Assembly: GCF_001952855.1 (NCBI RefSeq) | Contig: NZ_LPNO01000013.1 | Location: 370,970 to 434,969 of the forward strand | Direction: 5' to 3' | From: Pseudomonas sp. ATCC PTA-122608 | GTDB lineage: Bacteria; Pseudomonadota; Gammaproteobacteria; Pseudomonadales; Pseudomonadaceae | DNA: 64,000 nucleotides | Shown: positions 1 through 10,207 of the stretch, piece by piece | Position numbering within the stretch: position 1 is the first letter of the stretch | Layout: each line of letters opens with the position of its first letter | The notes under the pieces: generated by a model | What the model was told of the DNA's origin: nothing | Databases searched by the model: none | The model's input: only the letters and a program-made list of their open reading frames with translations | Translations under genes and position numbers: made by a program

Positions 1-879
1 CCGCAGGGGTAGCAACACGATCAGCACGATGTAGCAGTAACAGGTGCCGATCGGCAGGAGCTGCACGCCAATAAAACGCGGGAAGCGAAACAAACGCAGA
101 TCCAGCATCGGTTGGTTGGAGCGATTTTCGACGAGGATAAACACCAGCAAAAACACTGCCGCCGCTATCAGCAGAGATTCAACCAGCAGCGATGACCAGC
201 CGTGCTCCGGGGCAAGGATCACCGCCGTGGTCAGGGCCACCAGCATCGCGGAAAACGTCAGTACGCCTGATGTGTCCAGCCGCAGCGCTTGCGGGTCGCG
301 GCTTTCGCGCATTTTGGGCGCGGCAAACAGCAGCGAAATACCGGCCAATAGCGCGGTGCCGAGAAAAATCGAGCGCCAGCCCCAGTGCTCGATCAGCACC
401 CCCGACAGCAATGGCCCAAACGCCAAGCCTGCACCAAACGTAGTGCCCAGCAAACTGAAGGCGCGGGTACGTGCATGGCCGTCAAACTCCTGTGCCAGCG
501 CCGCACAGCCACTGGCCAGTGCCGTGGCTGCCGCGACGCCCTGCACACCACGCAACACATCCAGCCAGAAAATTCCCGGTGCCACTGCCAGCAACAAGGA
601 GACCACGGTAAACAGCGCCATGCCCCACAAAAAAAGACGCTTTCTCCCATACAGGTCGGCGAGGGTGCCGGCGGCCATCAACAGGCTGCCGAAACTCAGC
701 ATGAACGCGTTGGTGATCCACGCCAGTTGGCTGGGCTGGGCGGCAAATGCCTGGCCGATAAAAGGCGTGGCGACGGCGCCACCGGTAAAGCTCATGGGCA
801 ATACCAGGGCAGCCAGGCAAATTGCGGCCAGGATGGAGTATCGGCCATGGGCGGGCAACGATTCGGTTGTAGTGTTCAT
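1..879 (-). CDS. MFS drug/metabolite exporter, C-terminus cut by window edge
   Basis: The minus-strand frame is open from an ATG at 877-879 to the left edge of the window, giving 293 residues of the N-terminal part. It is strongly hydrophobic with repeated membrane segments. It carries the MFS loop signature LADLYGRKR between segments 2 and 3 and an ITNAFMLSF-type helix typical of the DHA2 (EmrB/QacA-like) 14-helix exporters. Family knowledge suggests a proton-driven efflux pump in the inner membrane; the substrate cannot be read from sequence. It is divergent from a LysR regulator 105 bp away, and a regulator next to its target is the usual arrangement. The end of the gene lies outside the window. 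Confidence 0.85.
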   Translation of the reverse strand, partial: MNTTTESLPAHGRYSILAAICLAALVLPMSFTGGAVATPFIGQAFAAQPSQLAWITNAFMLSFGSLLMAAGTLADLYGRKRLFLWGMALFTVVSLLLAVAPGIFWLDVLRGVQGVAAATALASGCAALAQEFDGHARTRAFSLLGTTFGAGLAFGPLLSGVLIEHWGWRSIFLGTALLAGISLLFAAPKMRESRDPQALRLDTSGVLTFSAMLVALTTAVILAPEHGWSSLLVESLLIAAAVFLLVFILVENRSNQPMLDLRLFRFPRFIGVQLLPIGTCYCYIVLIVLLPLR

Positions 880-952
880 AGGGATATTCCCGCGATTCTG
901 AAGGTTAAAAGACTCTAATCAGGATGCAATCACGGATAAACGGGCTTACATT

Positions 953-965
953 CCGTTCATAACGG
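953..965. promoter_or_regulatory. Inverted repeat between MFS gene and lysR-type gene
   Basis: CCGTTCATAACGG is a perfect 5-bp inverted repeat with a 3-bp spacer, lying 20 bp before the LysR-type start and within the divergent intergenic region. It is a plausible operator for the neighbouring regulator. The assignment is inferred from position only. Confidence 0.4.
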
Positions 966-984
966 ACGTTATGGATGCAATGAC

Positions 985-1908
985 ATGACCGATAACCTGA
1001 GCGGCGTGATCGCCTTCGTCAAAACGGCAGAGGCCCTGAGCTTCACCGGTGCGGCCCGGGCAATGGGGATTTCCGCGTCGGCGGTGGGCAAGAATGTCGC
1101 CAAGCTTGAGGCGTCACTTAATGTTCGGCTGTTGCACCGCAGCACGCGCAAGGTCAGCCTCACCGCCGAAGGCCTGCTGTTCTACGAACGGTGTCGGAAA
1201 ATTCTCGATGATTTGCAAGACGCCCGCGCCATGCTTTCCCATGCGATGCAGGCGCCCCGGGGCAAGCTGCGGGTCAGCCTGCCCACCATCGGCTATCGCT
1301 TCCTCTTTCCCCACATGATGGCGTTCCGCAAAGCCTACCCGGAGATCGAGCTGGAGCTGGATTTCAACGACCACCTGGTGGACGTGATCGAAGAGGGCTT
1401 CGACGTGGTCATCCGCAGCGGCGGCCTGGCAGACTCGACCCTGATGGCCCGCAAACTGGGACCGTTCAGGTTTGTGCTGTGTGCATCACCCGATTACCTT
1501 CGGGCCAACGGTCGGCCGGAGTCCTTGAGCGATTTGGAGCATCATCCGTGTTTGCGTTACCGCTTCGCCACCACTGGAAAAATCATGGACTGGACCTTAT
1601 CCGCCAACCCGGCCATTACCCAGTTGCGCCTGCCCACCGCCCTGACCTTGAACAACATGGAAGCCATGCTCCGGGCCGCGATGGACGGCCATGGGATTGC
1701 CTACGTGCCAGACTTCCTGGCCCGCGAAGCACTCGCCCAGGGCCAGCTTGAAATCGTGCTCGACGGCGATTCCGACGATCAGGGGCAGTTCTGGGCGCTG
1801 TGGCCGTCCAGCCGGCATCTCTCGCCGAAGATCCGCGTGTTTGTCGACTTCGCCGCCGCGCACCTGTTCACAAGCCCACCAGTCGGTAGCCCACCTGCAA
1901 CTCGGTAA
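985..1908 (+). CDS. LysR-family transcriptional regulator
   Basis: This 307-residue protein has the LysR length and layout. An N-terminal winged helix-turn-helix covers about residues 5-62, including AARAMGISASAVGKNVAKLE, followed by a periplasmic-binding-like effector domain from about residue 90 to 295. The ATG at 985 is used because the upstream ATG at 971 meets a stop after five codons. It is divergent from the MFS exporter and probably controls it. Its 3' end overlaps the 3' end of kdpE by 41 nt in convergent orientation. The subgroup resembles the CrgA/AaeR-like regulators that pair with exporters or oxidoreductases. The inducer is unknown. Confidence 0.9.
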   Translation: MTDNLSGVIAFVKTAEALSFTGAARAMGISASAVGKNVAKLEASLNVRLLHRSTRKVSLTAEGLLFYERCRKILDDLQDARAMLSHAMQAPRGKLRVSLPTIGYRFLFPHMMAFRKAYPEIELELDFNDHLVDVIEEGFDVVIRSGGLADSTLMARKLGPFRFVLCASPDYLRANGRPESLSDLEHHPCLRYRFATTGKIMDWTLSANPAITQLRLPTALTLNNMEAMLRAAMDGHGIAYVPDFLAREALAQGQLEIVLDGDSDDQGQFWALWPSSRHLSPKIRVFVDFAAAHLFTSPPVGSPPATR

Positions 1909-2560
1909 TGAAGTACTGCGGCTGGGCTGGGTCGGCCTCCAGCTTCTGCCGCAGATGCGCCATATGCACCCGCAGATAGTGGGCGCGGTCCACGTAATCC
2001 AGGCCCCACACTTCGAGCAATAACTGCCGATGGGTGAGCACCCGGCTCTGCCCGCGAATCATCGCGCACAGCAGGCGGTATTCAATGGGCGTCAGGTGCA
2101 CCGGCAGGCCTTGGCGCCACACTTCATGGGTCGCCAGGTCCACTTCGATATCACCAAACGCCACCTTGCTGGTGGCTGCCACGGTGCCGGTTTGCCCGTG
2201 CCGACGCAGTTGCGCACGGATGCGCGCGAGCAACTCGGGCACGCCGAAGGGCTTGGTCAGGTAGTCATCGGCACCGGCGTCCAGTGCGGCGACTTTTTCC
2301 TCTTCGCGATCCCGCGCCGACAACACCAGGATCGGTACCGCCAGCCAACCCCGCAGCTCGCTGATCAACTGTTTGCCGTCGCCGTCCGGCAGGCCGAGGT
2401 CGACGATTACCAGGTCTGGCTGGCGGCTGGAGGCGTGGATCAACGCGCGCTTGACGCTGTCGGCCTCGAACACCTGGAAGCCCTCATCCTGCAGGGCAAT
2501 GCCGACAAAACGGCGGATATTGGCCTCGTCTTCAACAATCAGAATGCGTGCAGTGCTCAT
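1868..2560 (-). CDS. kdpE: KdpE, OmpR-type response regulator of the K+ uptake operon
   Basis: The 230-residue protein has a receiver domain (about 1-120) with the acidic pair E10-D11, phosphoacceptor D54 in VIVDLGLPDG and a conserved K in LTKPFG. An OmpR/PhoB winged-helix DNA-binding domain follows at about 130-228. It acts with KdpD to activate kdp transcription when K+ is scarce. The ATG at 2560 is chosen because it overlaps the kdpD stop by 4 nt (ATGA), a translational-coupling arrangement; a longer in-frame extension would run deep into kdpD. It is the last gene of the kdp operon and converges on the LysR gene. Confidence 0.97.
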   Translation of the reverse strand: MSTARILIVEDEANIRRFVGIALQDEGFQVFEADSVKRALIHASSRQPDLVIVDLGLPDGDGKQLISELRGWLAVPILVLSARDREEEKVAALDAGADDYLTKPFGVPELLARIRAQLRRHGQTGTVAATSKVAFGDIEVDLATHEVWRQGLPVHLTPIEYRLLCAMIRGQSRVLTHRQLLLEVWGLDYVDRAHYLRVHMAHLRQKLEADPAQPQYFITELQVGYRLVGL

Positions 2561-5208
2561 AGGGCGTCCATTGGGGGCGGGGTGCCCGCCGGTAAAGTGA
2601 TGACGAAATGCATGCCGCACTCGCGGCCGGGTTTGGCTTCGATGCGCCCGCCGTGGGCTTCGACGATGCGTTTGGCCAGGGCCAGCCCCAGGCCGATCCC
2701 GGCGACCGAGGATTCCTGTTGGCCACGGGCAAACGGTTCGAACAGATTGGCCGGCGCGCTGCCCGTGCCAGTGTCGCTGACTTCCAGCAGGATGCTGTCC
2801 GAAACGGCGCGGGCGGCCACGGTAATGACTGTGCCCGGCGGGGTGTACTTGGCGGCGTTATCCAGCAGGTTGACCAACACCCGTTCGATCAATAGCGCGT
2901 CGACTTCCACCAGCGGCAATTGCGGGTCCAGCGTTGTGTGCAGCACATGCCGGGCCAGTGGTTCGCGCAACTGGCGCAGGGCGCTGCCGACGATTTCCTC
3001 CAGCAAATGCCATTGCCGGTTGAGCCGCACGCCGCGCTCTTGCATGCGGGCCATGTCCAGCAGGTTTTCGATCAGGCGTTGCATTGAGGTCGCCTGCTCA
3101 TGAATACCGTGCAGCAACTCGGTCAGCGGGCCCGGCGGTGCATGGGGCAGGGCGGTGTCGGCGGCGCCGATCAGTGTGGTCAGGGGCGTGCGCAAGTCGT
3201 GGGAAATCGCCGCGAGCAAGGTGTTGCGCATCTTCTCGCCTTCCATCTGCACCAACGTGCTTTGCGCCACTTCGACAAAGTGCACGCGCTCCAGGGCAAT
3301 CGCCAGTTGGCTCATGCAGGCTTCCAGCAGGCGGCGTTCTTCGGGCTCGTTGAGGCGTTCGCTTTGCGCCAGTTCCAGCACCAGCACGCCGCGCACGCGC
3401 ATCGGCGCCTTGAGCGGCAGGTAGCAACCCTTGGCGGCGGACAAGGTGTCGGTGCCCTGGCCGGCGGATTGGCCGTGATCGTAGGTCCATTGAGCGATGC
3501 TGTCGTCGATCGGCAACCCGCCCGCCCCCACGCTGTGCACACCATCGGCGGCGTCCGGCAAGGCCAGGCCGACCCGTGCTTCGAACACGCCGCTGAAGGT
3601 GCGCAGCGCCACTTCGCTGATCTGCTCCACGGTCAACGCCGCCGACAGGTCCCGGGCCAGGCGTGCCAGTGAGGTTGCGCGGCGTTCTCGAGCGGCGGCG
3701 GTGCGCGCTTCGTGGCGCAGGCGCGCGGTGAGTTGCCCGGTGATCAGCGCGATGCCGAGCATCAGCGCGAAAGTGAAAAAATACTGGGTGTCGTTGACGG
3801 TAAATGAGTAGCGCGGCTGGACGAAAAAGAAGTCGAAACACAGCACCGCCAGCATCGCCGCCCACACGCCGGGGCCGCGTCCAAAACGCAGGGCCACCAG
3901 CACCACCGTGAGCAGGAACAGCATCACCACGTTGGCCAGCTCGAACACTTGCAGCAGCAGCGAGGCGATGGCGCTGGCGGTGAAGCAGGCGAGGGTGGCC
4001 CAGAGGTAGGCCAGGGTTCTGCCGGGCGCTGGCGTGGGTTTTTCAATGGCTGGTGCAGTGCCCGGCAACACGCCGTGGGCAATCACGATCTGGTCGATCT
4101 GCGGATGGTGCCGGCTGATCCGGTCGCCCACCGACTGGTGCCAGAACCGCCATGTCCGGCGCGGATGATGGCCGAGCACAAGGCGATTGGCGTTGTGTTC
4201 CCGGGCGCAGGCGGCCAGCGCTTCGGCGACGTCCATGCCCGGCAATGTTGCAGTGTCGGCGCCAAACTCGCTGGCCAGGGCCAGGGTTTTCATCGCTGTG
4301 AGGTAGCGCTTGGCGCCGCGCCCCTGGGCGGAGGCGACGTGCACCACGATCCAGTCCGCCTCGAGCTTTTGCGCCAGACGTGCGGCTTCGCGCACCAGGC
4401 GCTCATCACCGGCGTCACCGGCCACGCCTACCAGCAACCGCTCGCGGGCGGGCCACAGGGTCTTGATCGACTGTTCGCGACGGTACATGCGCATCTGCGT
4501 GTCGACCCGGTCGGCGGTGCGGCGCAGGGCCAGTTCCCGCAGGGCCAACAGGTTGCCCTTGCGAAAAAAATGCCGCGACGCGCGCTCGGCTTGGGGGCCC
4601 AGGTACACCTTGCCGTCCTTCAAGCGTTGCAGCAGATCATCCGGCGGCAGGTCCACGACGACCACTTCGTGGGCGTTGTCGAACACATGGTCCGGTACGG
4701 TTTCCCGCACGCGAATGCCGATGATCCCGCTGACCAGATCGTTAAGGCTTTCCAGGTGCTGGACGTTGAGGGTGGTCCACACATCGATGCCGGCGCTGAG
4801 CAGTTCTTCCACGTCTTGCCAGCGTTTCGGGTGGCGTGAGCCGGGCACGTTGCTGTGGGCCAGTTCATCCACCAGCACCACGGCGGGATGGCGTTGCAGG
4901 GCGGCGTCGAGGTCGAATTCGGTGAGGGCAAAGTCGCGGTGCACACGGTGGGCGCGGGGCAGTTGTTCGAGGCCGTTGAGCAGCTCGGCGGTTTCCTGGC
5001 GGCCGTGGGTTTCCACCACGCCGGCGAGTACGTCGCGGCCCAGGCTGACTTCCCGTTGCGCCGCATCGAGCATGGCGCAGGTCTTGCCCACCCCGGCGTT
5101 GGAGCCGAAGTAGATACGCAATTTGCCGCGCAAGGCGGCCTGTTCTTCCTGCTGGACCCGGGCGAGGAGGGCGTCGGGGTCGGGGCGTTTTTCGTTTAAT
5201 GCGGGCAT
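2557..5208 (-). CDS. kdpD: KdpD, K+-sensing membrane histidine kinase
   Basis: The 883-residue protein has the full KdpD layout. The N-terminal cytoplasmic KdpD domain has Walker A GSNAGVGKT (residues 35-43) and a VLVDELAHSN Walker B-like segment, then a universal-stress-protein-like domain. Four closely spaced membrane helices lie around residues 400-490, followed by a GAF-like region, HisKA with ISHDLRTPLT, and an HATPase domain with DNAAKYTPPG and DTGTG. The start at 5208 is preferred; an upstream extension would be translated from a REP repeat. It phosphorylates KdpE. Fusion to the kdp structural genes suggests co-transcription, although a REP doublet separates kdpB from kdpD. Confidence 0.97.
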   Translation of the reverse strand: MPALNEKRPDPDALLARVQQEEQAALRGKLRIYFGSNAGVGKTCAMLDAAQREVSLGRDVLAGVVETHGRQETAELLNGLEQLPRAHRVHRDFALTEFDLDAALQRHPAVVLVDELAHSNVPGSRHPKRWQDVEELLSAGIDVWTTLNVQHLESLNDLVSGIIGIRVRETVPDHVFDNAHEVVVVDLPPDDLLQRLKDGKVYLGPQAERASRHFFRKGNLLALRELALRRTADRVDTQMRMYRREQSIKTLWPARERLLVGVAGDAGDERLVREAARLAQKLEADWIVVHVASAQGRGAKRYLTAMKTLALASEFGADTATLPGMDVAEALAACAREHNANRLVLGHHPRRTWRFWHQSVGDRISRHHPQIDQIVIAHGVLPGTAPAIEKPTPAPGRTLAYLWATLACFTASAIASLLLQVFELANVVMLFLLTVVLVALRFGRGPGVWAAMLAVLCFDFFFVQPRYSFTVNDTQYFFTFALMLGIALITGQLTARLRHEARTAAARERRATSLARLARDLSAALTVEQISEVALRTFSGVFEARVGLALPDAADGVHSVGAGGLPIDDSIAQWTYDHGQSAGQGTDTLSAAKGCYLPLKAPMRVRGVLVLELAQSERLNEPEERRLLEACMSQLAIALERVHFVEVAQSTLVQMEGEKMRNTLLAAISHDLRTPLTTLIGAADTALPHAPPGPLTELLHGIHEQATSMQRLIENLLDMARMQERGVRLNRQWHLLEEIVGSALRQLREPLARHVLHTTLDPQLPLVEVDALLIERVLVNLLDNAAKYTPPGTVITVAARAVSDSILLEVSDTGTGSAPANLFEPFARGQQESSVAGIGLGLALAKRIVEAHGGRIEAKPGRECGMHFVITLPAGTPPPMDAL

Positions 5209-5227
5209 GTCATTCCTCAAGTGGACT

Positions 5228-5325
5228 GTAGGAGCGAGCTTGCTCGCGAAAAACCGGAGAGCGCCGTTGGGTGTCAGGTTTCCCGCGTTATCGTTGACGC
5301 CCTTCGCGAGCAAGCTCGCTCCTAC
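5228..5325. repeat. REP doublet (REPIN) between kdpB and kdpD
   Basis: Two REP palindromes face each other: the left core GAGCGAGCTTGCTCGCGAA starts at about 5232, and its mirror image ends at 5325. Single REPs of this type often lie in Pseudomonas intergenic regions, and in doublets they are mobilised by RAYT transposases elsewhere in the genome. Here the doublet interrupts the kdp operon after kdpB and could fold in the mRNA to lower kdpD expression relative to the pump genes. Confidence 0.93.
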
Positions 5326-5338
5326 AGTGGATCGGGTG

Positions 5339-7411
5339 CTACACGAGACCTAACGCGGTCAGCACCATGTCAATCAGCTTGATCCCGGCAAACGGCACCA
5401 GCACCCCGCCCAGGCCATAGATCAGCAGGTTGCGATTGAGCAACGCCGCCGCGCCAATCGCCCGGTAGGTCACGCCGCGCAGTGCCAACGGAATCAGCGC
5501 CACGATGATCAACGCGTTGAAAATCACCGCGCTGAGAATCGCCGAGTTGGGGCTGGTCAGGTGCATCACGTTCAGCGCGCCGAGCTGCGGATAGGTCGCG
5601 ACAAACGCTGCCGGGATGATCGCGAAGTACTTCGCCACGTCATTCGCTACGCTGAAGGTGGTCAGTGCGCCACGGGTCATCAGCATCTGCTTGCCCACCT
5701 CGACCACTTCGATCAGCTTGGTCGGGTTGCTGTCGAGGTCGACCATGTTGCCGGCTTCTTTCGCCGCCTGGGTGCCGCTGTTCATCGCCACTGCCACGTC
5801 GGCCTGGGCCAGTGCCGGGGCGTCGTTGGTGCCGTCGCCGGTCATGGCCACGAGCTTGCCCTGGGCCTGGTAGTCGCGGATCAGTTGCAGCTTGTCTTCC
5901 GGGCGCGCCTCGGCGAGGAAGTCATCCACGCCGGCTTCCACCGCAATCGCGGCGGCGGTCAGGCGGTTGTCGCCGGTGATCATCACGGTCTTGATGCCCA
6001 TGCGCCGCAGTTCGGCGAAGCGCTCCTTGATGCCGCCCTTGACCACGTCCTTTAGCTCTACCACGCCGAGTGCTTTTGAACCGTCGGACACCACCAGCGG
6101 GGTGCTGCCGCGTCGCGACACTTCGTCGACCTTGGCCTGCAACGCTGCCGGAAAACTCCCGCCCAACGCTTCGATATGACTGCGGATGGCATCCGCCGCA
6201 CCCTTGCGAATACCGCGGCCTTCGGGCAGGTCGACGCCGCTCATGCGAGTCTGCGCGGTGAAGTGCACAAAGCTTGCGCCGAGGGCATTGATGTCCCGCG
6301 CACGGATGTCGAACTTCTGCTTGGCCAGCACCACAATGCTGCGGCCTTCCGGGGTTTCATCGGCCAGGGACGCCAGTTGTGCAGCGTCGGCCAGGTCGGC
6401 TTCCTTGATGCCCGGCGCCGGCAGAAAACTGCTGGCCTGGCGATTGCCCAGGGTGATGGTGCCGGTCTTGTCCAGCAGCAATACATCGATGTCGCCCGCC
6501 GCCTCTACCGCACGGCCAGAAGTGGCGATCACATTGGCCGACATCATGCGGCTCATGCCCGCCACGCCGATGGCCGAGAGCAGGCCACCGATGGTGGTGG
6601 GGATCAGGCACACCAGCAACGCCACCAGCACCGTAGCGCTGACCACGCTGCCGCTGCCGCTCATGGCCACGGCGAAGATCGAGTACGGGCTCAGCGTCGC
6701 GATCACCAGGAGGAACAACAGCGTCAGGCCCACCAGCAAAATTGTCAGGGCGACTTCGTTGGGCGTTTTCTGACGCTTGGCGGATTCGACCATCGAGATC
6801 ATGCGGTCGAGGAACGACTCACCCGGGTTGACGCTGATGCGCACCACCAGCCAGTCCGACAACACCCGCGTGCCGCCGGTGACGGAGGAAAAGTCGCCGC
6901 CGGCTTCACGTATCACCGGTGCCGATTCGCCGGTGATTGCGCTTTCGTCCACCGAGGCCACGCCTTCGATCACTACGCCATCGAGCGGCACCAGGTCGCC
7001 GGCTTCGATCAACACCACTTGGTCTTTGCGCAACAGCGTGGCTTCGGTCGGCAGCCACGCCGCGCCGTGCTTCGGTTGCTGCAGCAGCTTGGCCAGGGTC
7101 TGGCGTTTCATACCCCGCAGGCTGGCGGCCTGGGCGCGGCTGCGACCCTCGGCCAGGGCCTCGGCGAAGTTGGCGAACAGCACGGTGAACCACAGCCACA
7201 AGCTGATGCTCAGGATAAACCCGCTGGGGGCTTCACCCTGGCCGCTGAGGGACTGGAACCACAGCAGCGTGGTGAGGAGGCTGCCCAGGTACACCACGAA
7301 CATCACCGGGTTTTTCCACTGCGCCTGGGGCAGCAGTTTCTTGAACGCATCCCCGCAAGCGGTGAGCACGATGGCGCGATCAAACAGAGGTAAACGAGCA
7401 TTCTTGATCAT
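5339..7411 (-). CDS. kdpB: KdpB, P-type ATPase catalytic subunit of the K+ pump
   Basis: The 690-residue protein has the phosphorylation motif DKTGT with the phosphoacceptor D314, the actuator-loop TGES (160-163) and the hinge motif [20 protein letters not shown]. It hydrolyses ATP to drive K+ uptake through KdpA in the inner membrane. Length matches the family (about 680). The striking point is position: it follows kdpC instead of preceding it, with only 11 nt between them. Membrane segments flank the cytoplasmic loops as expected, and no key residue appears lost. Confidence 0.98.
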   Translation of the reverse strand: MIKNARLPLFDRAIVLTACGDAFKKLLPQAQWKNPVMFVVYLGSLLTTLLWFQSLSGQGEAPSGFILSISLWLWFTVLFANFAEALAEGRSRAQAASLRGMKRQTLAKLLQQPKHGAAWLPTEATLLRKDQVVLIEAGDLVPLDGVVIEGVASVDESAITGESAPVIREAGGDFSSVTGGTRVLSDWLVVRISVNPGESFLDRMISMVESAKRQKTPNEVALTILLVGLTLLFLLVIATLSPYSIFAVAMSGSGSVVSATVLVALLVCLIPTTIGGLLSAIGVAGMSRMMSANVIATSGRAVEAAGDIDVLLLDKTGTITLGNRQASSFLPAPGIKEADLADAAQLASLADETPEGRSIVVLAKQKFDIRARDINALGASFVHFTAQTRMSGVDLPEGRGIRKGAADAIRSHIEALGGSFPAALQAKVDEVSRRGSTPLVVSDGSKALGVVELKDVVKGGIKERFAELRRMGIKTVMITGDNRLTAAAIAVEAGVDDFLAEARPEDKLQLIRDYQAQGKLVAMTGDGTNDAPALAQADVAVAMNSGTQAAKEAGNMVDLDSNPTKLIEVVEVGKQMLMTRGALTTFSVANDVAKYFAIIPAAFVATYPQLGALNVMHLTSPNSAILSAVIFNALIIVALIPLALRGVTYRAIGAAALLNRNLLIYGLGGVLVPFAGIKLIDMVLTALGLV

Positions 7412-7422
7412 GGGGGAATCTC

Positions 7423-8082
7423 TTACTCACTGGCCGCAATGGGGGGCTGGCGCGAAGGCAGGCGGGCGTCCAGCGCGAGGTTGAGTTGCAGCACATTGAC
7501 TCGTGGTTCGCCGAGCAAACCGAGGGTGCGGGCGGCGGTGTTTTCGTTCACCAGTTGCAGCAGATCGGCTTCGGGGATCTGCCGCAGGCGGGCGACCCGA
7601 GCCAGTTGGATGCGCGCGTTGGCCACGGAGATATGTGGGTCCAGGCCGGAGGCGGAAGCGGTGACCGCATCCACCGGCACCTGGGCGTCGGCGGCGAGGT
7701 CGTTGTCCTGGCGGTAGGCTTTAGCTCGGGCTGCGACCTGGTCTACCAGTTTCTGGCTGGTAGGGCCCAGGTTGCTGGCGCCGCTGGAGCCGGCGTTGTA
7801 AGGCTGCGACACGCTTTTGCTCGGGTCTTGCGGGTCTGCGCCGAGGGTCATGCTCGGGCGGCCGTGGAAGTAGCCGGGCTTGGTGAAGTCCTGGCCGATC
7901 AACGCCGAGCCGATCACCAGGCCGTCGCGTTCAATCAGCGAACCCTGGGCCTGGAACGGGAACAGCAACTGCGCGGCAAAGGTGGTGAAGATCGGGTAGG
8001 CGAGGCCGGTCAGCGCCATGAAAAACACCGCCGAAACCAGCACCGGGCGCAACAGCCCTTTGAATATCGATTGAGTCGTCAT
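7423..8082 (-). CDS. kdpC: KdpC, accessory subunit of the K+ pump
   Basis: The 219-residue protein has a single N-terminal membrane helix (about 10-35) and a periplasmic domain with the KdpC signature [20 protein letters not shown] and [17 protein letters not shown]. KdpC stabilises the KdpFABC complex and raises its ATP affinity. It is about 25 residues longer than the usual 190, mainly at the C-terminus. ATG at 8082 is chosen over an adjacent in-frame TTG at 8085. It lies between kdpA (10-nt gap) and kdpB, an inversion of the common A-B-C order. Confidence 0.96.
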   Translation of the reverse strand: MTTQSIFKGLLRPVLVSAVFFMALTGLAYPIFTTFAAQLLFPFQAQGSLIERDGLVIGSALIGQDFTKPGYFHGRPSMTLGADPQDPSKSVSQPYNAGSSGASNLGPTSQKLVDQVAARAKAYRQDNDLAADAQVPVDAVTASASGLDPHISVANARIQLARVARLRQIPEADLLQLVNENTAARTLGLLGEPRVNVLQLNLALDARLPSRQPPIAASE

Positions 8083-8092
8083 CAACGTGTCC

Positions 8093-9799
8093 TTAGTTGT
8101 ACGTCTGGCCGGACAGCAACTGCAGTTGCTCCACCAGCGGGCCGAGCGCGAGCGCCGGCAGGAAAGTCAGGCCACCGACTACCAGCACCACAAACACCAC
8201 CAGCACCATGAACAGCGGGGTTGCGGTGGGAATGGTCCCGGCACCGGCAGGCACGGTCTTTTTCATCGCCAGGGAACCGGCCACGGCGAGCATCGGCAGC
8301 ATGGTGAAGAAGCGCCCGACCAGCATCGCGAGGCCAATAGTGGTGTTGAAAAACGGCGTGTTGGCGTTCAGCCCGGCGAACGCCGAACCGTTGTTGGCGG
8401 TGCCCGAGGTGTAGGCGTAGAGCACCTCGCTGAAACCGTGGGGGCCGAGGTTATTCAGGCTGGCCATGGTGTCGGGCCACAGGGCGGCGAGGGCGGTGAA
8501 ACCGAGGATGCTGATGGGGTGCGCGAGCACCGAGAGCATCACCAGTTTCATCTCTCGGGCCTCGATCTTCTTGCCGAGGAATTCCGGGCTGCGGCCGATC
8601 ATCATGCCCACCAGAAACACCGTCAGCAGCGCGTACTGGATCAGGTTGATAAAGCCCACACCGTCGCCGCCGAACACGCAGTTGAGCATCATCTGCGCCA
8701 GGGGCACGAAGCCACCCATGGGGGTCAATGAGTCGTGCATCGCGTTGACCGAACCGGTGGTGGCCGCGGTGGTGGTGGCGATAAACAGACTGCTGTCGGC
8801 GATGCCGAAACGCAGCTCCTTGCCTTCCATATTGCCGCCGCTTTGCTCGATGGACAGCGTCTGGTTGGCACCGGCCTGGGTCAGCAGCGGGTTGCCGTTT
8901 TGCTCGGCGCCATACACCAGTGCGAGGAAGCCGATAAACATCACCAGGAAGGTACCGAAAAACACCCAGCCCTGACGGCGTTGCAGCAGCATGCTGCCGA
9001 AGGTGTAGGTCAGCGCCGACGGGATCAGCAACATGCTGAGGATGTGCAGCGCGTTCGTCAGTGGCGTCGGGTTTTCGAACGGGTGCGCGGCGTTCATGCT
9101 GAAGAAGCCACCGCCGTTGGTGCCGATATGCTTGATCGATTCAAAGCTCGCCACGGCGCCGACAATCAGTTGTTGCTGCGCGCCTTCAAGCGTTGTGGCC
9201 AGGGCTTGGGAGGAAAAGGTCTGCGGCATGCCTTGCCACACATATACCAGGGCCATGCCCACGCACAGCGGCAGCATCACGCGGTACAGGGTGCGGGTGA
9301 AGTCGACCCAGAAGTTGCCGATATCCGCCGAGCTTGAGCGGCTCAAGCCACGGATAAACCCCGCAGCGGCGACCACGCCCGAGGTAGCGCCGACAAACAT
9401 CAGGAACGTAATCACCGCCATCTGGCTGAAGTTCGACAGGCTGGTTTCGCCCGAGTACGCCTGCCAGTTGGTGTTGGTGATAAAGGACGCGGCGGTGTTG
9501 AACGCCAGGTCCGGGGTTTGCGCGGCCAGCCCGAGCGGGTTGATCGGCATGACGGCTTGCAGCCGCAGGATGATATAGCCGAGCAGCATCATCGCCGCGT
9601 TCGACAACAGCAGGGCCGAACCGTAGCGGGCCCAGCCCATGGTTTCCAGCGGGTCGATGCCCAGCAGGCGATAGGTATAACGTTCCGGCAGGGCGTGGCG
9701 GGTTCCGGTAAAGACCCGGGTCAGCCACTTGCCCATCAGCACGGCGAGCCCTGTCATCAACCCCAGGACCAGCGCAAATTCCAGCAAAGTGCTTAGCAT
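8093..9799 (-). CDS. kdpA: KdpA, K+-translocating channel subunit
   Basis: This 568-residue protein has about ten membrane segments and the four degenerate selectivity-filter repeats of KdpA, seen for example around [12 protein letters not shown] and [19 protein letters not shown]. It forms the K+-binding channel of the pump. The ATG at 9799 is preferred; the frame extends 12 codons further upstream, but that extension would overlap the stop region of the preceding micro-ORF. It is preceded by two micro-ORFs that look like membrane peptides. Confidence 0.97.
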   Translation of the reverse strand: MLSTLLEFALVLGLMTGLAVLMGKWLTRVFTGTRHALPERYTYRLLGIDPLETMGWARYGSALLLSNAAMMLLGYIILRLQAVMPINPLGLAAQTPDLAFNTAASFITNTNWQAYSGETSLSNFSQMAVITFLMFVGATSGVVAAAGFIRGLSRSSSADIGNFWVDFTRTLYRVMLPLCVGMALVYVWQGMPQTFSSQALATTLEGAQQQLIVGAVASFESIKHIGTNGGGFFSMNAAHPFENPTPLTNALHILSMLLIPSALTYTFGSMLLQRRQGWVFFGTFLVMFIGFLALVYGAEQNGNPLLTQAGANQTLSIEQSGGNMEGKELRFGIADSSLFIATTTAATTGSVNAMHDSLTPMGGFVPLAQMMLNCVFGGDGVGFINLIQYALLTVFLVGMMIGRSPEFLGKKIEAREMKLVMLSVLAHPISILGFTALAALWPDTMASLNNLGPHGFSEVLYAYTSGTANNGSAFAGLNANTPFFNTTIGLAMLVGRFFTMLPMLAVAGSLAMKKTVPAGAGTIPTATPLFMVLVVFVVLVVGGLTFLPALALGPLVEQLQLLSGQTYN

Positions 9800-9812
9800 G
9801 TCGAGGCTCCGT

Positions 9813-9896
9813 TCAAATCTTGCCCATGGCGACAATGGCCATGGCTGTCGTGGCGAAAAACACCAGGGAGAGGCCTACAAAAATCACGTCGTACAT
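9813..9896 (-). CDS. 27-residue membrane micro-protein between kdpF and kdpA
   Basis: A 28-codon ORF starts at ATG 9896 behind a GGGAG ribosome site and ends 13 nt before kdpA. The peptide starts [11 protein letters not shown], is one hydrophobic helix and ends in GKI. It lies 10 nt after the kdpF-like ORF, so it would be translated from the kdp transcript. It differs in sequence from KdpF. It may be a second small lipid-like stabiliser of the pump or a leader peptide. I do not recognise a named family. Confidence 0.6.
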   Translation of the reverse strand: MYDVIFVGLSLVFFATTAMAIVAMGKI

Positions 9897-9906
9897 GGCG
9901 GGCTCC

Positions 9907-10005
9907 CTAGAACTTTTCGGCGCGAATGAGGGCATAGCCCAGATAAGCGAACAGCCCGACGGCGCATAAGCCGCTGGCGATATAGATGAACTTGAGTGTG
10001 AGCAC
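9907..10005 (-). CDS. kdpF: KdpF-like small subunit of the K+ pump
   Basis: A 32-residue ORF starts with GTG at 10005, 7 nt after AGGGGAG, and encodes a single membrane helix ending LGYALIRAEKF. This ending resembles the C-terminus of KdpF, LVYALINAEAF in E. coli, which packs between KdpA and KdpB and stabilises the complex. Position just upstream of kdpA agrees. GTG is used because there is no in-frame ATG. The assignment rests on the short C-terminal match and on position. Confidence 0.75.
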   Translation of the reverse strand: MLTLKFIYIASGLCAVGLFAYLGYALIRAEKF

Positions 10006-10142
10006 GGTGGAACTCCCCTGATTAATAAGCCGCGATTGCGGACGCGGGGAGGTTAAGAGGTTGGGTATCAAGTTCGGGCACTGATTGCGGGCGTGGGTAT
10101 TGAGACGGTGTATAGATAGTTTTGTGGTGGACGAACGAAAAC

Positions 10143-10172
10143 AAGGGATAGCCCGGGGGTGGGGTATCCCTT
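10143..10172 (-). terminator. Rho-independent terminator after the 38-residue ORF
   Basis: AAGGGATA and TATCCCTT form an 8-bp stem around a 14-nt loop. On the minus strand it is followed by a T-rich run (GTTTTCG). It lies 35 nt after the stop of the small ORF at 10208 and before the kdpF start, so it probably separates that ORF from the kdp operon. Confidence 0.6.
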
Positions 10173-10207
10173 GAAAGTCTGGGGTTCTGCTGCTTTTGAT
10201 GATCAGC

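Noticed and set aside
1868..1908. Convergent 3' overlaps (lysR/kdpE, 41 nt; yegS/response regulator, 17 nt) as possible misannotation
   Set aside because: Both members of each pair have intact C-terminal domains, so overlap of the tails is real and ordinary.
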